From assembly GCA_045113275.1 (NCBI GenBank), contig JBGUIU010000323.1:1-64000 (forward strand): a stretch of 64,000 nt of DNA, given 5' to 3'. A program made the position numbers and the translations under genes. Shown in pieces: positions 35,398 through 44,629 of this stretch (positions are counted from its first letter, which is position 1; each line of letters opens with the position of its first letter). The notes beneath the pieces are model-generated. The model was not told the origin of the DNA, did not search any database, and saw nothing but the letters and a program-made list of their open reading frames with translations. This DNA comes from UBA1181 sp045113275. GTDB lineage: Bacteria; Bacteroidota; Bacteroidia; Bacteroidales; Paludibacteraceae.

Positions 35398-36297
35398 ATG
35401 AATTCAATGGAAGAGACGAGAGACTATCTCGCAAAAATTGGAATGCCGAAAGGTGATCTGTATGATTTACCATCATCTCAAAAACGTTTTGAGGATGGAG
35501 GTCAGTATCGTTTTGAAGTTCCAGGAATTCAGAGCCCAGCTCCAATGAAGGCTTTGTTGGAACAACTTGATGAGTATGGAATCCAAATCCATCGAGTAAC
35601 ACAGACTAAGGGTATTTGGACATTGCTTGATAAGGAAATTGAACAAATGCTCGAATATGCAGACAAATGGAAGGTGGATTTGATACTAGCCTGTGGTCCA
35701 CGAGCAACAACAGATACAAGTGCATCCGTTGCCTCCCCAGAAGGAATGCGTATGGGATATCGTCTTCGTGGTCAAGATCAGATAGTTCGTGGCGTTGAGG
35801 ATATCAAGCGCGGTGCACGTCTTGGTGTACGCAACTTTATGGTTTATGATGAAGGTTTGATGTGGCTTCTTGGTAAGATGCGTAATGATGGCTTCATACC
35901 AGCAGACTGCAAATTCAAGATTTCTGCGCATACAGGTGATTCTAATCCATGTTCAGCTAAGTTGTATCAAGAGCTTGGAGCGAATTCTATAAATCCTGTG
36001 AGGGATATTCAACTACAGATGCTTGCGGCAATTCGTAGTGCCATTGATGTACCTATCGATCTTCATACAGAGAATCCTAAATCATCCGGTGGCTTTATTC
36101 GTCACTATGAGGTGCCAGAATTTATACGTGTAGCAGCTCCTGTTTATCTGAAAACAGGAGGGTCTGTTGCGGCTACCCACAGCTATGACACAACAGAGAA
36201 AGAAGCTCGTCAGAGAGCAAAACAAGTAGCGTTAGTGAAACGCGTCATTGATGAATATTATCCTAGCGCAATCGTATCACCACAATTGAAGAAATAA
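35398..36297 (+). CDS. TIM-barrel-like protein of unknown activity
   Basis: 299 aa, soluble. Alternating strands and helices (VDLILACGPRATT, GVRNFMVYDE, CKFKISAHTGDSN, GANSINPVRD, VPIDLHTENP, VYLKTGGS) suggest a TIM barrel. Ordered His, Asp and Glu residues at strand ends (HTGDSN, DLHTEN) could bind a metal or substrate. I cannot place it in a family with confidence; weak resemblance to U32-peptidase or aldolase-type barrels is only impressionistic. It opens the small-molecule module and lies 5 nt before the C-C bond lyase. Confidence 0.6.
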   Translation: MNSMEETRDYLAKIGMPKGDLYDLPSSQKRFEDGGQYRFEVPGIQSPAPMKALLEQLDEYGIQIHRVTQTKGIWTLLDKEIEQMLEYADKWKVDLILACGPRATTDTSASVASPEGMRMGYRLRGQDQIVRGVEDIKRGARLGVRNFMVYDEGLMWLLGKMRNDGFIPADCKFKISAHTGDSNPCSAKLYQELGANSINPVRDIQLQMLAAIRSAIDVPIDLHTENPKSSGGFIRHYEVPEFIRVAAPVYLKTGGSVAATHSYDTTEKEARQRAKQVALVKRVIDEYYPSAIVSPQLKK

Positions 36298-36302
36298 TTA
36301 TC

Positions 36303-37448
36303 ATGAAGCATCATATGTATAATCCGGATTTTAACTTTGTTAAAGCTCCGATAGAATTTAATAAATATACAGATAGAGATACTCTTCAATATTGCCTTGG
36401 TGCCACGCTTTATATGCCTGGCACAAAAGATATCAGAGAAAAAGTACTGAATCATCAACTTCCGGTTACGTCATTCGTGATGTGCTGTGAGGATGCTATA
36501 AAAGCAGAAGATCTTCCAATCGCTGAGCAAAATATTCTTGACACATTGGATTGGTTTGCTGACAGAATTGATGAGGGAAAGATGTCTCTTAATGATCTTC
36601 CTCTGATTTTCATGCGAATTCGCAATCCGGAGCAATTTAGAGATTTTGTTCCCCGTATTACTAAACGGCAGGCGAATATACTCACTGGTTTTAATTTCCC
36701 TAAATTCAATAGTAAGAATGCACTGGGTATGATGAGAACTTTGGTCGAGACCAATGCTCGACTTGGTTGCTTGCTCTATGGTATGCCTATACTTGAAGGC
36801 GAGGAGATTGCGTTCATTGAAACCCGCGGACAAGAGTTGTTGCTTTTAGAGAATATCCTTGAACCTTACAAAGAACTTATTCTGAATATTCGTGTGGGTG
36901 GTACTGATATGTCATCCTTGTTTGGTGTGCGTCGAGGAATCAATTCGACAGTCTATGATATCATGCCTGTACGTGATGCTTTATCTGATATCCTTAATGC
37001 ATTCAACCGTTTTAATAATTATTGCGTTTCTGGTGCAGTATGGGAATATTTCCGAGCATACATGGATGATGATATTGATGATGTGATTAAACGTAATTTT
37101 CATAGCGCACTAATCAAGGGACAGGATATTGTTAACCCAGCGATTGATGGTTTGTTGAGAGAGGTGATGCTGGATAGAGCAAATGGTTTTGTTGGTAAAA
37201 CGATAATCCATCCGACTCATGCTAAATTTGTGAACGCAATGTTCACTGTGGTTGAGGAAGAATATAATGATGCATTGCAAATTCTTGGCACTTCGGGCGG
37301 TGTAATCAAGAGCAAGGGTGGTGGAAAGATGAATGAGATAGGTCCTCATCATCGTTGGGCAGAAAAGATTGTTCGTCGTGCTAATGTATATGGTGTAGTC
37401 AAGACAGAGGATTCTGTTCTAAATCTAGTACTTGGGAAAAAAGAATAA
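36303..37448 (+). CDS. CitE/HpcH-type C-C bond lyase (TIM barrel)
   Basis: 381 aa. Motifs such as LGATLYMPGTKD, MCCEDAIK, PLIFMRIRN and the later FVGKTIIHPTHAKFVN match the TIM-barrel C-C bond lyase group related to citrate-lyase beta and HpcH/HpaI aldolases. Glu (ETRGQELLLLEN) and Asp (GGTDMSS) residues would hold Mg. Such enzymes cleave or form C-C bonds in hydroxy-acyl compounds; members also occur in biosynthetic modules of tellurite-resistance-type gene clusters. The substrate here is unknown. Confidence 0.8.
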   Translation: MKHHMYNPDFNFVKAPIEFNKYTDRDTLQYCLGATLYMPGTKDIREKVLNHQLPVTSFVMCCEDAIKAEDLPIAEQNILDTLDWFADRIDEGKMSLNDLPLIFMRIRNPEQFRDFVPRITKRQANILTGFNFPKFNSKNALGMMRTLVETNARLGCLLYGMPILEGEEIAFIETRGQELLLLENILEPYKELILNIRVGGTDMSSLFGVRRGINSTVYDIMPVRDALSDILNAFNRFNNYCVSGAVWEYFRAYMDDDIDDVIKRNFHSALIKGQDIVNPAIDGLLREVMLDRANGFVGKTIIHPTHAKFVNAMFTVVEEEYNDALQILGTSGGVIKSKGGGKMNEIGPHHRWAEKIVRRANVYGVVKTEDSVLNLVLGKKE

Positions 37449-37476
37449 AGTGACTAGACCCCACCTAAGGTAAGTT

Positions 37477-38427
37477 ATGAGAATCGTTCTTGGAACAATG
37501 AATTTCGGCCCTCAACTTGATTTTGAGCAGAGCCGAGAAATGGTAAGGGAATTCCTCTCAAGTGGATATGATGAGTTGGATACTGCATATGTATATAATA
37601 ATGGTACGACAGAGGAATATTTAGGAAAGATACTTCCGGAGCTATCGGAAGGAAGTTACAAACTTGCCACAAAAGTTCATCCTCGCATTTCGGGCGTGCT
37701 TGATAGGAATGCAATCATGACTCAATTACAAGAGTCACTGAAGCGCATGAACCGAAAAAAAGTGGATATCCTTTATTTCCATTTCCCCGACAAGAAAACT
37801 CCAGTAGATGGAATTCTGCAGACTGTAGCAGAACTCCATGACAAGGGTGTCGTTGGGGAACTAGGTCTTAGTAATTATCCAGCATGGGAGGTTGCTAATA
37901 TTATGTATCTTTGTGATAAATACGGGTGTCCCAGACCTTCTGTATATCAGGGAATGTATAATGCCCTTTGCCGTAATGTGGAGCCAGAACTTTTTGATTG
38001 TATTCGTCATTTTGGAATGCGTTTCTATGCATTCAATCCTCTTGCCGGGGGATTGCTTACAGGTAAACATCGTTCTATAGATGAGAAACTTGAAGGTACT
38101 GGTCGTTTTGCCAGATTAAAGAGTTATCGAGATCGTTATTGGAAAGAGTCCTATTTTAATGCCCTGGATATTGTGAAAGAGCAATGCGAAAAAGAGGGAA
38201 TACCTCTTGTTGAGGCTGCATACAGATGGCTTGCAAATCATTCGTATATGAAGGAGGAATGTAATGATGCAATTCTTCTTGGCGCTTCAAAAATTTCACA
38301 AATGGGTCAAAATATAGAAGCTGTTAAGAAAGGTGTTTTGCCTCAGTCCATTCTTGATGCGTACGATGCGGCGTGGTGTGCTGCCAAAGATGATTCACCA
38401 TCCTATTTTAAATATTTCAATGTATGA
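37477..38427 (+). CDS. Aldo/keto reductase
   Basis: 316 aa. The catalytic tetrad is visible: Asp35 and Tyr40 (ELDTAYVYNNG), Lys66 (ATKVHP) and His102 (YFHFPD). The pattern LGTMNFGPQ at the start and YNPL-like FNPLAGGLLTGKH resemble AKR7-type aldehyde reductases. It probably reduces an aldehyde or ketone with NADPH, perhaps an aldehyde made by the TPP decarboxylase two genes downstream. It overlaps the MmgE/PrpD gene by 4 nt (ATGA). Confidence 0.88.
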   Translation: MRIVLGTMNFGPQLDFEQSREMVREFLSSGYDELDTAYVYNNGTTEEYLGKILPELSEGSYKLATKVHPRISGVLDRNAIMTQLQESLKRMNRKKVDILYFHFPDKKTPVDGILQTVAELHDKGVVGELGLSNYPAWEVANIMYLCDKYGCPRPSVYQGMYNALCRNVEPELFDCIRHFGMRFYAFNPLAGGLLTGKHRSIDEKLEGTGRFARLKSYRDRYWKESYFNALDIVKEQCEKEGIPLVEAAYRWLANHSYMKEECNDAILLGASKISQMGQNIEAVKKGVLPQSILDAYDAAWCAAKDDSPSYFKYFNV

Positions 38428-39767
38428 TAAATACAACAGATAAATTCGTATCTCACATTTGTGCGATCATAAAACAGAAATTTGATGATGCTGTTATCTT
38501 TCAGATAAAAACATGTTTGGTTGATTATCTTGGAGCATTGATGGCAGGTGCGAAGATTGCACAATTTAAGAACGAAAAACTAGTTGCCTTGTTTGGTGAA
38601 GATGGGAAGTCATCTTTATTTGGATATAATAAGAAGACATCACTCCTTGATGCTGCTTTAATTAATGGAATAAGTGCCCATACGGCAGAGTTGGATGATG
38701 GTGTTATCTCTGCAATTATTCATCCTGGAGCTCCGGTTTTCACTGCATTACTTCTTGTGGCGGAGAAAGAGAATGTGAGCTGGGAGGATTTTTGTAGGGG
38801 TGTCGTTATCGGATATGAAGTCTCATGCAGAATAGCCAATGCTATTCAGCCCACACATAAAGCAATGGGATATCATGCTTCTGGAACATGCGGAACAATA
38901 GGTGTGGCAATGGGTATTGCCGCAATGTTGCATTATTCAGAAAATGAAATGAAAAACACCATATCGTGTGCAATGGCATCGTCTCATGGTACTTTGAAGG
39001 TTCTTGAAGATGCATCTGAACTTAAGCCCTTCAATGTCGGTTCCGCTGTTGTTAATGGCATTATTGCAGCAAATATGGCTAAGGCAAATTATATAGGAGC
39101 AGATGATCCTTTCGAGGGTAAAGCAGGCTTCTTTGCACAAATGACTTCAGAAGTTAAATATGACGAGCTTTTCAAAACAGACAAATTGATGATTGAAGAT
39201 GCCTATTTCAAACCATACGCATCTTGTCGATATACTCACCCTGCAATCGAATGTGCATTACAAATTCGTAAGGAGGTAGGTTTCGATTTTAGAAAGGTTC
39301 AGAGCATAGTTGTTGACACATATGCTTTAGCTGTAAAACATCATGATCATGTTGATATTCCTAATATGTCATCGGCAAAGATGAGTATTCCATTTGCAAC
39401 GGCCGTTGTTTTCGCAACGGGATGTGCGGGTGCAAATTCGTTTACTGATGAATATGTATTTAATGAGGAGGTAATAGAACTTGTTCATAAGATAAAGGTA
39501 AATCCAAATGACGAGTATAATAAGCGATTTCCGAGAAAGAGTATTGCTAGTATGGTTGTAACAATGGATGATGGGAAAGTATATAAGGCATACGATGATA
39601 CACCCAAAGGAGAACCTTCTAATCAGATGACATCAGATGAGATGAAACAAAAATTTCTGAGTTCTTTTGCTTTTGCCAATCGTTCAGAAGAGAATGCTAA
39701 TGAACTCTTAAATGAAATTTTTTCTGTCAATCCAAACTTAAATAATATAATCAGTTATATTCGGTAA
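38424..39767 (+). CDS. MmgE/PrpD-family protein (2-methylcitrate dehydratase-like)
   Basis: 447 aa. Family landmarks include the early DYLGALMAGAK, the conserved HTAELDDGVISAIIHPGAPVFTALL, GYEVSCRIANAIQ and GYHASGTCGTIGVAMGIAAML, and the C-terminal half with ASCRYTHPAIECAL. PrpD relatives dehydrate or isomerise tricarboxylic-type hydroxy acids. Because propionate-pathway partners are missing, an ordinary methylcitrate role is unlikely. It overlaps both neighbours by a few bases, so expression is tightly coupled. Confidence 0.87.
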   Translation: MINTTDKFVSHICAIIKQKFDDAVIFQIKTCLVDYLGALMAGAKIAQFKNEKLVALFGEDGKSSLFGYNKKTSLLDAALINGISAHTAELDDGVISAIIHPGAPVFTALLLVAEKENVSWEDFCRGVVIGYEVSCRIANAIQPTHKAMGYHASGTCGTIGVAMGIAAMLHYSENEMKNTISCAMASSHGTLKVLEDASELKPFNVGSAVVNGIIAANMAKANYIGADDPFEGKAGFFAQMTSEVKYDELFKTDKLMIEDAYFKPYASCRYTHPAIECALQIRKEVGFDFRKVQSIVVDTYALAVKHHDHVDIPNMSSAKMSIPFATAVVFATGCAGANSFTDEYVFNEEVIELVHKIKVNPNDEYNKRFPRKSIASMVVTMDDGKVYKAYDDTPKGEPSNQMTSDEMKQKFLSSFAFANRSEENANELLNEIFSVNPNLNNIISYIR

Positions 39768-40897
39768 TGGTAGATCAAAATAAACTTTTTGGCAAACTTG
39801 CAGAATTGGGAGTGGATTTTTATACCGGTGTTCCAGATTCTTTACTCAATGATTTTTGCACGTATGCGCTTAAAAATATAGATGAACAGCATCATGTTAT
39901 GGCTGCGAATGAAGGTAATGCCATTGCTATTGCATCAGGTTATTATATGTCCACGGGAAACATACCTCTTGTGTATATGCAGAATTCGGGAATTGGCAAT
40001 GCTATGAATCCAATACTGAGTTTGTCACATGATGATGTGTATGGTATACCCATGATTCTTGTTATAGGTTGGCGAGGAGATCCGTCAATAAAGGATCATG
40101 CACAACATAAGAAACAAGGTGAGTTAACGCCTGTTTTAATGAAGGATATGGATATTCCATATGATATTCTTGATGATGAGAATACCGTTTTTGATAAATT
40201 TGCATGGGCAGTTTCCATGGCTAAGAAAATATCTTCTCCTGTTGCTCTAATTGCAAAGAAGGCAATTCTCACGAGCAAGGAAAAACATCAAGAATACCCA
40301 GAGAGTAACTTGTTGAATAGAGAAGAAGCCATTTCTTTGGTACTAGACTACTTTGGTCGAAATGCTGTTTATCTGGGTACAACAGGAAGAGTTACAAGAG
40401 AACTGCATGAGAATCTTATTGTCAAAGGATATGGTGAAGGAAAAGAGTTTTTGAATGTGGGGTCTATGGGACATGTCTCCTCTGTCGCGCTTGGAATGGC
40501 TATGGCACAGCCTGAAAAAAAATTCGTTGTGTTTGATGGCGATGCGGCTGCAGTGATGCATATGGGAGCTATGGCAACTATAGGAAGATACCATCCTTCA
40601 AATCTATATCACATTGTTTTAAACAATGGTGTAAATGAGTCTGTAGGTGGGCAGCCTTCAGCTGGACGCACAACAGATTTGACGATGGTTGCTGCAGCAT
40701 GTGGTTATGAAACAGTTTCCAGTTATGTTAGCTATGCAGATGAGATAATTGATTCATTAAAACGAATTGTAACAAGTTGTAAACCTAAGTTTCTTGATAT
40801 ATACGTGAAGCAGGGAATAAGGAAAGATATGCCCAAGTTGAATGTGGATCACAAGCAAATAAAGGAACAATTGATAAAAGAGATGAAAGTTAAATGA
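39767..40897 (+). CDS. Phosphonopyruvate decarboxylase-like TPP enzyme
   Basis: 376 aa. The activating Glu lies in MAANEGNAIAIASGYYMS (about residue 46), and the TPP motif GDGDAAVMHMGAM...LNNGVNESVGGQPS is in the C-terminal half. N-terminal FYTGVPDSLLNDFC and the pattern SIKDHAQHKKQGE match phosphonopyruvate and sulfopyruvate decarboxylases. It should decarboxylate a 3-substituted pyruvate to an aldehyde. PEP mutase, needed for phosphonopyruvate, is not in the window (no EDKxxxKxxS motif), so another 2-oxo acid is a real possibility. The name should be taken as family, not substrate. Confidence 0.88.
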   Translation: MVDQNKLFGKLAELGVDFYTGVPDSLLNDFCTYALKNIDEQHHVMAANEGNAIAIASGYYMSTGNIPLVYMQNSGIGNAMNPILSLSHDDVYGIPMILVIGWRGDPSIKDHAQHKKQGELTPVLMKDMDIPYDILDDENTVFDKFAWAVSMAKKISSPVALIAKKAILTSKEKHQEYPESNLLNREEAISLVLDYFGRNAVYLGTTGRVTRELHENLIVKGYGEGKEFLNVGSMGHVSSVALGMAMAQPEKKFVVFDGDAAAVMHMGAMATIGRYHPSNLYHIVLNNGVNESVGGQPSAGRTTDLTMVAAACGYETVSSYVSYADEIIDSLKRIVTSCKPKFLDIYVKQGIRKDMPKLNVDHKQIKEQLIKEMKVK

Positions 40898-42177
40898 TGA
40901 AAAGGATATTGTTTTTTTTCTTCTTTTGTACGTTCGCACTTTATGCTTGTGAAGAGGATACTTTGCATATGACCAATGTTGTTGAAGCAAATAATTTTCA
41001 AGATTATGAGTCTTCACAAAAGGGAGAGAGCGTAGGAGGAAAAACAGCAGTATTGCAAAGAGCAAAAAAGATATCAACCATTACATGGACACCACTTGCT
41101 CCGATTTACAGTCATAAACTGAATGGATATTTTGAAGCGAATCATCCGTATGCTGGGGTTCCATATTCGTCTGTAAAACAGTTGGATAAGTTTGTGGGAC
41201 AAGAAGTGTCTTTTGAAACGTTTCTTTCTGCGGTAAATAATCCGTATAGTGTATTATATACCGAAAACATGGGAGCTTCGCCATATTTCGGAACGAATTG
41301 TTCCACCTATTATGGATCCGTTTGTAGTGCTACCGTTAATTATGCGTTAAATATCAAATTACCTATGACGACATCTATGTATGAGGCATCTGGGTTGTTT
41401 GAACGGATACCTGTACAAAATATTTCAAAAGCAGAAACAGGAGATATAATTCTGAAGAAAAATATACATGTGTTAATGGTGCTTGATGTTAAGAAATCAG
41501 AAACGGATACAGACATATTGCTTTTGGAGAGTGGTGATGAAATAACAAAAGAATATACTGTTTCAAAAAGTTTATACGAAAAGAAGTTTCCATATAGCGA
41601 TTGGATCATTTATAGATATAAGAAAATAGATGGTGTGGAGTATGACTTATCGGAAGAAAATAATCTCGAAAAGCTAAAGACTATTTGTATGTCGCGAGGA
41701 GATAAGTCGTGTTATCGTTTGAATGAGAACATAGAAGTGTCGGTTTTGTGTACGGATTACCAATATCTGGTAGTGGAGAATAAGGATTCTGTTATATATT
41801 CGACAAAAATAGAGTCAAAAGGAAATGTTTCGATTCCTATCACAAAACCAGGGAAATATACAGCATATCTTTCTCATAAAGAACTGGGAGGAGAATATGA
41901 AGAGTCGACAACATTCGAAGTGATAGAGACAAATGTTAGTTGTGCTCGATCGGGAAGGTATTTGTCGGTAGATTTTAGTAGTTCCAATGGTATGCCTGCT
42001 TATGTTGTTGTATGTAAGAATGGGAAAGGAGATAGGTCCTGTGTGTATGTGATTACCGATGTCGATAGGTGCTTAGGTCATGTCGATATTCATTTAAGTG
42101 ATGGAAGCGGGAAATATTGTAAAGTTTTTTTCCAAGGAGAGTATGGATTGGTATCTAATGTGCCAATAGAAATATAA
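40894..42177 (+). CDS. Lipoprotein with NlpC/P60- or CHAP-like domain
   Basis: 427 aa. A signal peptide ends in a lipobox (ALYAC, Cys19), so the protein is probably outer-membrane or periplasm anchored. About residues 55-235 resemble a papain-like cysteine hydrolase: GTNCSTYYGSVCSATVNYAL offers the Cys at a helix start, and a later NIHVLMVLDV offers the His. The C-terminal half (about 250-427) looks like two beta-sandwich modules. It may act on peptidoglycan or another amide. It interrupts the small-molecule module between the decarboxylase and the dehydratase subunits, overlapping the decarboxylase stop by 4 nt. Fold assignment is tentative. Confidence 0.65.
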   Translation: MMKRILFFFFFCTFALYACEEDTLHMTNVVEANNFQDYESSQKGESVGGKTAVLQRAKKISTITWTPLAPIYSHKLNGYFEANHPYAGVPYSSVKQLDKFVGQEVSFETFLSAVNNPYSVLYTENMGASPYFGTNCSTYYGSVCSATVNYALNIKLPMTTSMYEASGLFERIPVQNISKAETGDIILKKNIHVLMVLDVKKSETDTDILLLESGDEITKEYTVSKSLYEKKFPYSDWIIYRYKKIDGVEYDLSEENNLEKLKTICMSRGDKSCYRLNENIEVSVLCTDYQYLVVENKDSVIYSTKIESKGNVSIPITKPGKYTAYLSHKELGGEYEESTTFEVIETNVSCARSGRYLSVDFSSSNGMPAYVVVCKNGKGDRSCVYVITDVDRCLGHVDIHLSDGSGKYCKVFFQGEYGLVSNVPIEI

Positions 42178-42184
42178 ATTGAAA

Positions 42185-42688
42185 ATGAAATATCTAGAGA
42201 CTCCCATATCAGAGGAAGATATCGCTAATCTTGAAGTTGGCGATATAGTGAACATTTCTGGTTGGATATACTGCGGACGTGATGCAGTATTGCCTAAAAT
42301 TATCATGGAAGCAGAGTCGGGAACTCTTGACAGAAAGGTTGATTTGCGGGGTGGGGTAATCTTTCACACTGCGGTTAGCCCTGCTGGAGTTGGTCCAACG
42401 TCAAGTAATAAGAAAGAGATAGAAGAAAGTTTCGGACCTTTGTCGAAACTTGGCATAAAGCTACATTTAGGTAAAGGTGCTATAGGTGCAGCAACGATTG
42501 AATTACTTAAAGAGAATAATTCGGTGTTTGCTGTTATACCACCAACAACAGCGTTGTTTGAAGACCAGACATACGAACGAGAACTTCTTGTACACCCAGA
42601 GCTTGGAATGGAAGCTTTATACCGTATTAAGGTAAAGAATTATCAGGCTATTATCGCAGTTGCTAAAGGAAAGAGCATATATGAATGA
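42185..42688 (+). CDS. Class I fumarase/tartrate dehydratase-type, beta subunit
   Basis: 167 aa from the ATG at 42185 (a TTG two codons upstream is less likely). The sequence has the beta-domain hallmarks: LEVGDIVNISGWIYCGRDAVLPKI near the start, the central GVIFHTAVSPAGVGPTSSNKKE, and GKGAIGAATIELLKE. It forms the small subunit of an Fe-S hydro-lyase with the next gene. It overlaps that gene by 8 nt. Substrate could be fumarate/malate, tartrate or a related hydroxy acid; the gene context argues for the last. Confidence 0.9.
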   Translation: MKYLETPISEEDIANLEVGDIVNISGWIYCGRDAVLPKIIMEAESGTLDRKVDLRGGVIFHTAVSPAGVGPTSSNKKEIEESFGPLSKLGIKLHLGKGAIGAATIELLKENNSVFAVIPPTTALFEDQTYERELLVHPELGMEALYRIKVKNYQAIIAVAKGKSIYE

Positions 42689-43532
42689 TGAGATTATAGA
42701 GAAAGTATCTGCAGTACTGGTTAAGGCTGGAAGTACATTTCGTCCTGATCAAAAGGCGGCATATGAGAGAGCAATTGCTTCTGAAAGCAATGCTAAGTCT
42801 AGATGGGTTCTCGAACAGATTTTAGAAAATGCCAAGGTCGCTGAGAAAAGGTTATGTCCGTTGTGTGACGACACTGGTATCCCTCATATCTATTTGGAAG
42901 TCGGTGCCAATCGTAGTATTAGTGGATCATTGATAGATGATATAAACGAAGGTATTCGTCAAGGGTTGCGAAAACTCCCTGGACGTCCGATGGCAATAAA
43001 AGGTGATGATATGCAACGCATCGATCAGAGTGGTGGCTTGAATGAGGATTCTGGTGCATTAGCGCCATCTCCAATTCTTTTCCGCCCTTGTGACGATCCA
43101 GATAAGATTAGATTAACCGTCTTGATGCTTGGAGGTGGTCCGGCAATTCGGGGTATAACACACCGCGTGTTTCACCGGCATAGTGTGGATGTTGTTGTGG
43201 ATGAGATTATATCTCGAGCGAGAGAGGCAGTCTCAAAGCTAGGATGTAGTCCGTGTACGTTGGCTATTGGTGTTGGACGTTCTCAATTTGAAGCCACGTC
43301 GTTGATGCTGGAGGCTATGGCTAAAGGAAACTATGATTACCAAACAGAGTTTGAACAACGTATTACATCTGGTGTGAATGCAGCTCATATTGGAGCGCTT
43401 GGACTTGGTGGCGACACGAGTGTTATTGCAACATTTGCCAATATAGGACCACAAAGAGCCTCTGGGGTTAGAGTCGTTGCGTTGAGGCCATGTTGTTGCT
43501 TTGAACCGAGACGTGCAACTATAGAATTGTGA
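42681..43532 (+). CDS. Class I fumarase/tartrate dehydratase-type, alpha subunit
   Basis: 283 aa from the ATG at 42681. It provides the [4Fe-4S] cluster: Cys in LCPLCDDTGIPH (near 56-59), Cys in LGCSPCTLAIGVG (near 189) and Cys in RPCCCFEPRR near the end. GPAIRGITHRVFHRH and LGLGGDTSVI are further alpha-subunit motifs. Together with the beta subunit it adds or removes water across a double bond of a C4-type dicarboxylic acid. A stand-alone pair inside a capsule locus is unusual. Confidence 0.9.
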   Translation: MNDEIIEKVSAVLVKAGSTFRPDQKAAYERAIASESNAKSRWVLEQILENAKVAEKRLCPLCDDTGIPHIYLEVGANRSISGSLIDDINEGIRQGLRKLPGRPMAIKGDDMQRIDQSGGLNEDSGALAPSPILFRPCDDPDKIRLTVLMLGGGPAIRGITHRVFHRHSVDVVVDEIISRAREAVSKLGCSPCTLAIGVGRSQFEATSLMLEAMAKGNYDYQTEFEQRITSGVNAAHIGALGLGGDTSVIATFANIGPQRASGVRVVALRPCCCFEPRRATIEL

Positions 43533-43603
43533 TTGTTCAAAGACTATATGAGCAAGATTGTTTGGTAGTTTCGTCGATTGGTTTAGCTAAATGAATTGAA
43601 ATT

Positions 43604-44629
43604 ATGTTAACGGGATTTCCTCCAAAGGGTAGATATAAAGTATTGATTAAATGTTGCACATATAATCAGTCTAAATACATTACGGATGCATTGAAGGGAT
43701 TTGTCATGCAGCAAACCAATTTCCCTTTTCTTGCATATGTTGTTGATGATGCGAGTACAGATGGAGAACAGGAAGTAATAAAGGGATGGATAAATGAGCA
43801 TTGTAATCCAAATGATGTATTGGAATACGACAATGAGTTTGCGCATATAATAATGTCTAAGGACAAGGATAATGCGAATTGTACGTATGCCATCCATTTG
43901 CTTAAAAAAAATTTATATGGTAAGCCAGAAAAAATGACCATTCATAATTTTTGGCGGGAGCAGTGTGAGTACGAGGCTATCTGCGAAGGTGATGATTTTT
44001 GGATAGACGAAAAGAAGTTGCAGAAGCAGGTAAATATTATGGATAATAATCCAAATATTGGTTTCGTTTATACTGCTTTTGAAACGGCAAATAAGGATGG
44101 AGAATTTACCAAATATGATTGGTGTGAAGAAAGAATGGAACGATCTTGTAGCGGTGATATTTTCGAAAAATTGATAGACCACAACATGATGTTAACTCTT
44201 ACGATTTGTTTTAGAAAAACTCTTTATGATAAATATTTAGAATTTTTAAAGAAATATTTAGTTAGTATTGATTACTTTTTATTCCTTGTCCTAGCAGGAT
44301 TGTCAAAGGGAATCTATATTGATGAAAAAATGGGATGTTATAGAATTAATTCTAATGGATTGGTTCAATCTTCAAGAGAAAGGGTAAATGCATTGTGTAA
44401 TAAAGCTCTGATTGTATCCTCAAAAATCTATTTAAATGGAGATTTTTTTGAAAGGTCGTTTAAAGAGGACTTGAAAATACGAAAAGCGATCGTCACAAAA
44501 TTTTTGCGATTGGTGAAGAGTAATGTGATGACGAAATCAGAATTTTTTAAAATTGTTTCATCTTCCTTTAAAATGATTTGTATGTTAGGTGTTGTTTCTG
44601 TTGAAATGTTAAAGAAGAAATTTTTATGA
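43604..44629 (+). CDS. Family 2 glycosyltransferase
   Basis: 341 aa. The GT-A core begins VLIKCCTYNQSKYITDALKG; VVDDASTDGEQ (near 46) binds the nucleotide, and AICEGDDFWIDEKKLQKQ (near 125) carries the DxD-type metal site. The C-terminal ~100 residues are basic and may contact the membrane. It should add one sugar to the lipid-linked repeat. Its last codons overlap the next gene's ATG (ATGA). A degenerate copy of part of its 3' region lies at about 45651-45700. Confidence 0.88.
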   Translation: MLTGFPPKGRYKVLIKCCTYNQSKYITDALKGFVMQQTNFPFLAYVVDDASTDGEQEVIKGWINEHCNPNDVLEYDNEFAHIIMSKDKDNANCTYAIHLLKKNLYGKPEKMTIHNFWREQCEYEAICEGDDFWIDEKKLQKQVNIMDNNPNIGFVYTAFETANKDGEFTKYDWCEERMERSCSGDIFEKLIDHNMMLTLTICFRKTLYDKYLEFLKKYLVSIDYFLFLVLAGLSKGIYIDEKMGCYRINSNGLVQSSRERVNALCNKALIVSSKIYLNGDFFERSFKEDLKIRKAIVTKFLRLVKSNVMTKSEFFKIVSSSFKMICMLGVVSVEMLKKKFL

